Assembly: GCA_003353825.1 (NCBI GenBank)
Contig: PIVW01000403.1
Location: 1-5,444 of the forward strand
Origin: Chloroflexota bacterium
Lineage (GTDB): Bacteria > Chloroflexota > Anaerolineae > J102
DNA: 5,444 nt
Reading direction: 5' to 3'
Positions 1 to 5,444 of the stretch are shown here, in pieces (within the stretch, counting starts at the first letter, position 1; each line of letters opens with the position of its first letter). The translations under genes and the position numbers were made by a program. Below the pieces are notes generated by a model. The model searched no databases, was not told the origin of the DNA, and worked only from the letters and a program-made list of their open reading frames with translations.

Positions 1-220
1 GGGGAAGAAAAATAAAAAACTTCTTTTTTACCCAATGGGTGGGTGAGCAGGGATTTTTTTTTTTTTTTTGCAAAGCAAGCACCTTTGCGGTGGTTATTCA
101 GGTTTGGGTGTTCGAAAAATCGTTCTTTTTCGTTAGGATTAAGGGACTGCTGTTCTTTAATTGATCGATCATCATCCTAGGTCTGACGTATAGTAACGTA
201 GCAGTGTTCCCTCCTTACAG
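1..220 (+). other. Probable intron upstream of the first visible exon
   Basis: No coding segment can be supported here. The stretch is AT-rich with a T run at about 54-69, and it ends in a pyrimidine-rich tract followed by ACAG at 217-220, a good 3' splice site. A GTGAGC donor-like hexamer begins at 43 and would leave one base to complete the first codon of the 221 exon, so the first 42 bases could be the end of an earlier exon. Those bases are low-complexity and do not read convincingly as protein. Confidence 0.45.
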
Positions 221-1845
221 GAAAAGAAGATGACAGGTATGCGGAATTCACTCGCGTGGATGAGTCACATCACCTGTTTCTGGATGCATACAATGTCACA
301 GACAGCAGCAACCACTTTGTGAAGGTATAAATATAAATATAAACCTGAAGATGTAGACAGGATGATACAGTGGTAGTCTGGATTGGATTATGAAATGAAT
401 GCAGCCGCCTCGTGTGTGTATGTATTGTTGCCACGCAGCGCATGCTCTTCGATTACAGACACATGATATTTGCTCTTGCTATTTTCGAGACTACGAATGA
501 CAAAAAGAATTGCACGGCGATAATAGAGTACCTCTTCTCAACTCCTCTCACCCTATTCTTTGACGGAAGAATGAAATGATGAAACAACTTATTACTGAAG
601 AGACTCACTCGGAATCCCATCAGGTCACATTAACTTGGACGGATCCACCCTCTGCGGTGGGATCCATAGCTCAGCTGGTACGTGCTGCTTGAGTGTCAGT
701 CACCACAACGCGTAGCAGAACGTACTACGACTACCATATAATAAACAACTAAGAAAATCCAAATGCACTTCTTACCCCAACTCAAGGTGAATGACATGTC
801 TTTGACAGTCACTGAGGTGGCAACTGGAAATGAGTATGTTCCAGTTGAGGACGGTGGGGTGGGTAACATCAAACAGGTAGAGTTGTAGGGACGACTTGAC
901 AACCTTTAAATAATCTCTGAGTCATCTAGTCTAGCCTCGTCGATTTGACAACACCGTGAAACTTGCTCAGTGTTGTCAAATCGAAGTGCGTGCCAATCCC
1001 AAGCAATGAACCCCGAACAACATCTCTTCACCACAAGAAGTTACAAGCAGCAGCGTGGAGGGCCTTAGCTAGATACATGAGAACACCTGAGCTGTTACCG
1101 CACTCTCACTTAGATGATGATGTAATATGTAGGTGATAGTGAATTCCCCAGATACCAGTGAAGGAATGGAAATTCGCATAGAAGCTTTACAACTGGCTGT
1201 CAGGTGTGTGTGTGTGCTAACATTGCCCTTCACCACGCACAATCAGCATGTTGTGATGCTACTATCTCTATAGTCCTTCCTTTGGTTGTTACTACTAACT
1301 ATATTCTTGCATTTTCAGTCCCCAGCCTTTTGCAGTTGTGGCGGTGGTAAGTCAGGGCACAATGGAGATAGCATCCGGTAGTGGCGAGGAACTTGGCAGC
1401 ACAAATGATCTCATTGAGAAGGAGGGTGGGTTATTTGAATTATTTGAATCATGGTTTGAAGCATGGGACTCCATTGGGTAAGATCTCATTGCCTAGGCCG
1501 GCTTTTGTTGGTTCAGTGGGGTTCAGAAGAAGAGCAAATCATTGTTTCACGGTGACCAATCGACCACAGGTGGATGATTTTGTATATCATCATTGCTGTA
1601 GTAGGCTTTGCAGTTTTGGTTTACTACATTATGACTGTAAGTAAAGCCCCCTTCGCCTCGATGAAGCACCTGCCCCCGGCCATGACGGATCATTTATGTT
1701 ATGCCTTACCGTTTAATTAACTTACACTAACTACTGAGATTGCAATAAGAAGCGTAAACAGGTTCAGGCTTGGGTGATGGAGAGGAGGAGTAATTCTTGT
1801 AATACAGATACTAGAATGACACCTTTGATGGAACAACAGTACTAG
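221..1845 (+). CDS. C-terminal exons of a membrane-anchored subtilisin-like (S8, KP-43-type) serine protease, 5' partial
   Basis: Seven exons join as 221-324, 603-677, 787-876, 1133-1203, 1319-1477, 1570-1636 and 1750-1845, ending at TAG 1843-1845. Phases agree at every junction (0, 0, 0, 2, 2, 0) and give about 219 residues. Exon 2 carries VTLTWTDPPSAVGS and exon 3 starts LVNDMSLTV with GNEYV and NIKQ after it. This is the order VTLxWTDPP, LVNDLDLxV, NNVEQV seen in the C-terminal jelly-roll domain of KP-43-like subtilases. Exon 4 gives EIRIEALQLAV and exon 5 SPQPFAVVAV, the usual PQPFALVV end of that domain. An acidic/aromatic linker (LFELFESWFEAWDS) follows. Exon 6 is a single hydrophobic helix of about 20 residues, and exon 7 is a 31-residue tail starting KRK. 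Inference: a type I membrane protein with the protease outside or in the lumen. The catalytic Asp/His/Ser domain lies upstream of the window. The first 3' splice choice (602 versus 615) is uncertain; both are in phase. Confidence 0.85.
940..984. repeat. Perfect 15-bp inverted repeat inside intron 3 of the protease gene
   Basis: TCGATTTGACAACAC at 940-954 is exactly complementary to GTGTTGTCAAATCGA at 970-984, separated by a 15-base loop (955-969). A diverged copy of the arm, CGACTTGACAACC, lies at 892-904. The intron runs 877-1132. In RNA the arms would form a strong hairpin. It could be a tiny MITE-like remnant or an intronic RNA structure; the sequence does not decide which. Confidence 0.8.
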
Positions 1846-2290
1846 CATTCATTCTTCTCCATCCTACCCTTGTAGTACGGTATAGTGGTGGTAACAATAG
1901 GGCAGTATGCAAGTGTCCTCTCAACGTCCGTCCAAATAGCTAATGAGCATCACCCCATTGGTAGTGATTTGGGGTACGTCGATACCAATTCAGATTCAAA
2001 TTCAAACTGTTTTACAAGTACTCAATAAGAATACAGGTAGATCACCAAAACAATCGCAACAGAAGCAGCAGCAGCCTCCCTCTTTTGCCCTTAATCATTT
2101 TACTATAACGCTGACTTTTACAGCAAATCACTTAGAAATCACACTGTTATATCCGTTTATTAAAAACCTATCGAACGTCAACCAACACTAACTACCACTT
2201 GCATCTGCAAATGGCTAGCCTTGCTCAAGAATGGGTGATTTTGGATTTTATAATCGGGATGACGAAACCGGCCATTTCCTAGTAGAGCTC
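1846..2290. other. 3' UTR and intergenic stretch (or start of the next gene)
   Basis: No well-supported gene is seen. The stretch contains a CAG/CAA-rich patch around 2050-2080 and an ATTAAA at 2159-2164 that could be a variant polyadenylation signal for the protease gene about 315 bases after its stop. Base composition is AT-rich like the host introns and changes sharply to GC-rich after about 2295, which marks the edge of the transposon relic. Confidence 0.5.
2211..2234 (+). other. Possible first coding exon of the downstream FYVE-type gene
   Basis: An ATG at 2211 opens eight codons (MASLAQEW) followed directly by GTGATT, a possible though weak splice donor in phase 0. The next supported plus-strand exon (4611) also begins in phase 0. 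If the two were joined, the whole transposon relic would sit in intron 1 of that gene, in antisense. Without splicing the frame stops after 23 codons. G follows the ATG, but no purine stands at -3. This is a suggestion only. Confidence 0.2.
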
Positions 2291-2292
2291 TC

Positions 2293-2436
2293 TTAGCTAG
2301 CTGTCGCGGGAAGCCGCAAGAGAATGACGTTGCGCACACCGCGTACGTCACGGTTAGCGACGGTGCCGCACGTTTCCAAGGCGCATACAAACGTCTCGTC
2401 GCCGTTAAGCGAATCGTTCAGCTTGCAGCGCCCGCA
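2293..2436 (-). other. Fanzor/TnpB zinc-finger and RuvC-III segment (best-preserved part)
   Basis: This segment lies in one open frame that ends at TAA 2293-2295. It shows YTSKQCGRC, then CALETC, then NRDVRGVRNV and ILLRL. The family pattern is YTSKxCxxCG ... CxxCG ... DRDxNGARNI. The first cysteine pair is standard. The second has four residues between cysteines instead of two, and the motif residues D and N of DRDxNG are N and R here, while the catalytic aspartate after Arg is kept. Confidence 0.9.
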
Positions 2437-3890
2437 CTGTTTGCTCGTGTACGCCTCAGGTCGGCGCAGCATGCGGCTGTCGGCGTAAAATGTCGACACC
2501 CGCACCAGCCGCTCCGTGAACTTGCCAAACTGCAGCAGCGTTGCGCGGTGTTTCACTGATTTGGCCAGCCGTTACCCCCCCGTCACCGGTGGTGCGACGA
2601 GTTAGTCGGCAGCATCACCGTGTGATGGGTGCGCAGCAGCGCGTGCGCTACGTTGTAGTGCAGGCTTCGTACCACGTCCGACGCTTTTCGCAGCGAGGCA
2701 TGGTACTTTTTCTTTCTTGGCGCCCCGCAGGGTGGTGCTCAGCACACTCTCAACACACCGGCGGCTGTGCGCCACGAATTGATTCAGACCCAGTAGTGCG
2801 CGTACGGCGAAACCGTCGTGACCGGCCGCGCACCTCGGCTTTGGCCGCCGCCTTGCGCCGTGCAAAGACTGTGCCCACCACGTCGTACACACCACCTTGC
2901 AGCAGTCGATGCGCCGCAGCAGCTTCTGCAGCACCCGCGTCGTGTTGCCGCCGTACATAGTGACGCGACACTCGGAAGAGTAAGCCGTAGCGAATTTGCG
3001 TACATCGTGCCGGAGTCGCACGCCCGCAACGCGGCCTTTCGGTCGTGGGAGCCGCTTGCCAGATCCACGCTGCGCGGTACCATGAGAAACGCTTGGCCGC
3101 AGCGCACGTGCAGATTGAAATTGCGCTCCGCGGTCGCGGGCGTGAGCAGCGGTTCCTTGAGGTGGATACAAGAGAATACACACGTCGCATCCGCTTCTGC
3201 GAAGCACAGCTGCGGCGCGAACCGACGCGTGCTGGTTGAGCGCACGGCGCGGCTGCAGCAGGCGGAGAGCGAAAACGACCAGGCGTCAAGAAACCCAAAG
3301 CTCTTGAGCGCAACACTGACCGAGTCGTGCGCGAGGCGGCAACTCTTGAACTGCGGGTTGAACCGGACCGTTCGCCGCAGCCTGGTGCTGTGTGGGTAGT
3401 AGGTAGTGAGCGCGGCACGCTTGGCGACGCTCGTGGGGTGCGCCTTAATCACGGCCACGACGCTCTTGACCGCTTGCTGGCGCACGACCTTGGGTGTGAG
3501 CAGCATGACGGCGTCTTTCGCTCTGCCGCGTGCAGCGCGGCCCCGCGGCTGCGACGAATGTGCGCTGCAGTTCCCGCTCGATGACGTTGGCGGCAACTGT
3601 GCAGTCCGGTGCATGCCATCGCCCCTGCAGGACGAGTGTCATGGTCAAGTTGTAGGTGTGTCGCGCATTGCGAAATCACTTGGTGACGAAGGCGTGCTGC
3701 TGCGGTGTGGAATCGAGCGGCAGCAGCACGCAGCAGTCCACGTGGCACGTCGCTCCCTCATCCAGCTCGGCCTTGATGCGCTCCTTCTGCTCCTTGGTCT
3801 TGCCCTTGTACCGCGGGCTACAGTTGCTGCGCTCCTTTTTGGTGAGGTTGATTGTACCTTCTCCCTTCTCTTTCCGTGGATACGGCAGGA
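2293..3890 (-). pseudogene. Fanzor/TnpB-like RNA-guided nuclease, frameshifted pseudogene
   Basis: About 530 codons are recognisable in several frames. Near 3700-3650, TPQQHAFVTK, a TGA (3676-3678) where tryptophan is expected, then FRNARHTYNLTM match the N-terminal TnpB helix pattern (P-T-x-E-Q ... W-F ... R-x-x-Y-N). After a shift near 3550, LLTPKVVRQQAVKSVVAVIK (around 3510-3450) fits the Fanzor TPKxxRxxAVxD segment. The stretch leading to CDSGT (Asp codon 3015-3017) is RuvC-I; another shift gives VRKFATAYSSE. Later KASDVVRSLHYNVAHALL and VMLPTNSS (about 2690-2600) occupy the RuvC-II place, but the expected Glu/Asp is not seen. The last frame (2574-2293) has RLAKSVKHRATLLQF, YTSKQCGRC, a second pair CALETC, and NRDVRGVRNV, the RuvC-III aspartate motif. 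Further TGA stops lie at 2784-2786, 2739-2741 and 2583-2585. No start ATG is evident; the 5' end overlaps the recombinase gene. The family cuts DNA guided by an omega-RNA made from the element's 3' end. Confidence 0.88.
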
Positions 3891-4443
3891 GAACACGTGT
3901 ACGATGGCCATGAGGTCTTGAGTGAGCTCCTGTTCGGGGCCAAGCCCTGTCTGATCGAGAACGACGAGAGCGACGCCCGCGCGGTCCAGGATCTGCTCAA
4001 TGAGTCCGACGCCGATCCGTGCGAGACGGTCGCGGTGGGCCACCACAACCTATAAGACAGCTCCGCTTTTGCAGTTGACCAGAAACAGCGCGAGGCCTTT
4101 GCACTTGTACTTGAAGCCGGAGCAGGCGTCCGTGTAGACTTTGCGGTTGGGATAGCGCGTCGTCTGGAGTGCTTACAACTGGCGCTGGAGGTCGTCTTTT
4201 TGATTGTGCGACGACACTCACGCGTAGAGAGTGACGCGACGCTGGCCGTTTCCTCGGGCGCTTTGCGCTTGCGTGGGTTGGGTGGCGGCGGAACTTCGTT
4301 GTAGCTGGACAGCAGCTCCAATGGTGCCTATAACAGCGCCTCAATGGACTTCAAATCGTTGTTGTCCCCCCACCGTTCGCATCACCGTGACGTGTCCTGT
4401 TTGCTCCCACCGCCGTAGCGTATTGGGGTGCACCCTGCTTGAG
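3818..4443 (-). pseudogene. IS607-type serine recombinase (TnpA-like), pseudogene
   Basis: The catalytic domain reads almost continuously: RRVTLYA, then TGA (4218-4220) where the active-site Arg of YARVSS belongs, then VSSHNQKDDLQRQL, TAA (4173-4175), ALQTTRYPNRKVYTDACSGF, KYKCKGLALFLVN, TAG (4050-4052), VVVAHRDRLARIGVGLIEQI, LDRAGVALVVLD, PEQELTQDLMAIVHVFSCRI and HGKRR. The Ser after V (codon 4212-4214) and the DRLAR motif are intact, as in IS607 resolvases. A small insertion after HGKRR moves to the frame ending YNQPHQKGAQQL and TAG at 3818-3820. Upstream, in another frame, lies NEVPPPPNPRKRKAPEE with a nuclear-localisation-like cluster, preceded by more stops (4328-4330, 4382-4384). A MerR-like N-terminal DNA-binding domain, usual in the family, is not recognisable, so the true start is not placed. 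The 3' end overlaps the Fanzor gene in a different frame. Confidence 0.9.
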
Positions 4444-4445
4444 TA

Positions 4446-4610
4446 GTATGAGGATATGTATGTACGATTATATGTGAGTACACCTATTAAAGTGTACACC
4501 TACGTGTGGTTTACTCCGGTTCATGTAACATCCTGAGGACTTGTCAATGATATGAAAATCACTTTTACGCATGTCAATACGTAAATACTTTCCCATTTCT
4601 ATTCCAATAG
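4446..4610. other. Spacer or intron between the relic and the next exon
   Basis: This AT-richer stretch has no coding signal. It holds a 9-base direct repeat, GTACACCTA at 4478-4486 and 4494-4502, and ends in a pyrimidine-rich tract and AATAG at 4606-4610 that fits a 3' splice site. Whether it is the end of an intron or the 5' flank of the next gene depends on where that gene starts. Confidence 0.5.
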
Positions 4611-5399
4611 CTCCAGAATGAACGAACCAATGACCCTGAAACTTCGCAAACAGTGAGAATGGACCAGGAGACGGATTTTACGGGTGATCGGAGTGACGCT
4701 AGAGTTGAAACGCGTAATGTATTTCCCATTATCCCGCTGGAAGCCGTGAACCTATCTGAGGTCTGTGCAGCTCGTTATGGACTCCGAGTAGCAGTGAAGG
4801 GGCAGTTAGGGTTAGGGTTATGGGTGTTTTGGTTGTGCGTATGAGTTAGTATTAGTACTAGTAGTGGTGGTGGTGATGATGGGGTTAGGTTTGGGTTAGG
4901 GGGGTTGTGGTTATTGTGGTTATTGTGGCGATTCTGGCTTTGTTTGATTAATGCGGCGCAATGTAGGTGTTCGTGTTCGTGCTCGTGAGAACAAGAAACT
5001 CATAAAATTTTAATCATATACAACTATCACAACCACCTGCTCTTGCATTGACGTAGAAGTTGGCATGATAGGTGGTCCAACACGGGCTGGAACCGACAAA
5101 AATTACGTCGTTTCCACAGTATGGTAGGATTGGAGATAAGAATAGAGCGAATTTACTACCTCTGATTCCAAACTTGGTCTGGTAAGGGTAAAACACCGAA
5201 GTATAACCCCCACCTAGCCCCCCTCATCATCCCCACAACAGCCGATGACGAACTTGTAATTATATTCGTGGTACGTACTCTCCCTAGGGATGGATCCGAT
5301 CAGGGTACAAATGGTGATGAGGATAAGACTGGCAGTGTTGAGTTATATCAGAGCATTACTCCATCGTACCTCCAGAGATCATATTGGATGCCTGACAAG
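4611..5399 (+). CDS. N-terminal exons of a probable FYVE-domain protein (PIKfyve/Fab1-like?), 3' partial
   Basis: Three exons join as 4611-4760, 5120-5181 and 5288-5399, with donors GTCTGT (4761), GTAAGG (5182) and GTCAGT (5400). Acceptors end at 4610 (AATAG), 5119 (TTTCCACAG) and 5287 (CCCTAG). Phases match (0, then 2; a split TGG codon joins exons two and three). The product is polar and acidic. The first exon includes QETDFTGDRSDARVETRN and FPIIPLEAVNLSE, the second YGRIGDKNRANLLPLIPNLV, and the third ELYQSITPSYLQRSYWMPDK just before the intron. YWMPD is the conserved entry to FYVE zinc fingers, and in PIKfyve-type lipid kinases it is followed by a C-x2-C pair; that part is beyond the window. 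The role would be binding PI3P on endosomes, by inference. ATG 4659 could be the start codon (92 residues to the window's last codon), or an upstream exon may exist. The family is suggested by a short motif only. Confidence 0.6.
4618..4656 (+). other. Possible short upstream ORF before ATG 4659
   Basis: If the gene starts at ATG 4659, a 12-codon frame (MNEPMTLKLRKQ, then TGA at 4654-4656) ends two bases before that start and could act as an upstream ORF limiting translation. If the 4611 exon is internal and coding throughout, this frame has no meaning. Confidence 0.2.
4806..4930 (+). repeat. G-rich, telomere-like and short tandem repeats in intron 1 of the FYVE-type gene
   Basis: Two tandem TTAGGG units at 4806-4817 are followed by TTATGGG. 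Later come GGTGGTGGTG, GGGGTTAGGTTTGGGTTAGG with a run of six G, and a TTATTGTGG unit repeated twice. All lie within the intron 4761-5119. The G runs could form a quadruplex in DNA or RNA. The patch may be an interstitial telomere-like repeat or simple slippage. Confidence 0.7.
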
Positions 5400-5444
5400 G
5401 TCAGTTAAAAGGGGGTATCGTTTTCTTTTCATGGGTGAGGGGGG

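Larger units (their letters stand above)
2284..4445 (-). mobile_element. IS607-like Fanzor transposon relic
   Basis: The minus strand of this block holds, in order, a serine recombinase of the IS607 TnpA kind and a Fanzor/TnpB-like nuclease, the standard gene order of IS607-family elements, which also occur in eukaryotes and giant viruses. The block is clearly richer in G+C than both flanks. Boundaries are approximate: the low end lies just beyond the nuclease stop at 2293, and the high end lies where composition drops near 4440. IS607 elements have no terminal inverted repeats and make no target duplication, so the ends cannot be fixed by eye. Both genes are broken, so the copy cannot move by itself. 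Whether an intact copy exists elsewhere in the genome cannot be seen here. Confidence 0.88.

Noticed and set aside
325..350. TATAAATATAAATATAAA as a promoter
   Set aside because: It directly follows a splice donor inside an intron and has no start-site context.
1381..1644. Open frame of 87 codons on the plus strand
   Set aside because: It is out of frame with the protease exons and runs through an intron. The phase-consistent exon reading with jelly-roll and transmembrane motifs is far better supported.
1943..2191. Open frame of 82 codons, Gln-rich
   Set aside because: Low complexity in the 3' flank of the protease gene, with no motif.
2541..3921. Long plus-strand open frames (2541-2960, 2818-3399, 3406-3921 and others)
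   Set aside because: They lie opposite the recombinase and Fanzor pseudogenes in GC-rich DNA where stops are rare. Their products are Arg/Ala-rich and show no motif.
3676..4220. A host with reassigned stop codons (TAA/TAG as Gln), which would repair three tnpA stops
   Set aside because: TGA also occurs at an Arg site and at a Trp site, true frameshifts are present, and both host genes read normally with the protease gene ending at TAG. Decay explains all of it.
2284..4445. A giant-virus genome fragment
   Set aside because: Both flanks have several phase-consistent spliceosomal introns and host-type genes, which fits nuclear DNA better. Viral ancestry of the element itself remains possible.
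1..5444. tRNA, rRNA or CRISPR array
   Set aside because: No cloverleaf, rRNA-like or regularly spaced repeat pattern was seen on either strand.

Overview
The window looks like nuclear DNA of a eukaryote. Two plus-strand genes are split into short exons by GT-AG introns of about 90-360 bases, and every exon phase I can test is consistent. I cannot name the organism. Between the two genes lies a GC-rich, broken transposon of the IS607/Fanzor type on the minus strand. Almost all long open frames in the window fall in this GC-rich block and are out-of-frame shadows of the transposon's two damaged genes.

Layout. Positions 1-220 are probably intron. Positions 221-1845 hold the last seven exons of a membrane-anchored, subtilisin-like (S8, KP-43-type) serine protease gene: the C-terminal jelly-roll domain, an acidic/aromatic linker, one transmembrane helix and a short basic cytoplasmic tail. 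Positions 1846 to about 2290 are 3' UTR and intergenic sequence, or the start of the next gene. About 2290-4445 (minus strand) is the transposon relic: a serine recombinase (tnpA-like, 4443 to 3818), followed by and overlapping a Fanzor/TnpB-like RNA-guided nuclease gene (about 3890 to 2293). Both are interrupted by frameshifts and stop codons. Positions 4446-4610 are spacer or intron. Positions 4611-5399 hold three exons of a second gene whose last visible residues match the entry to a FYVE zinc finger of the PIKfyve/Fab1 kind. The window ends in its next intron.

Function. The two host genes are unrelated to each other as far as can be seen. In an intact element the recombinase would move the DNA and the Fanzor protein would act as an RNA-guided endonuclease. 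Here both are pseudogenes. The recombinase keeps its serine and DRLxR motifs but has a stop at the expected active-site arginine. The nuclease keeps two recognisable RuvC aspartates but lacks the expected acidic residue in the second RuvC motif. All identifications come from reading motifs by eye; no database search was possible.
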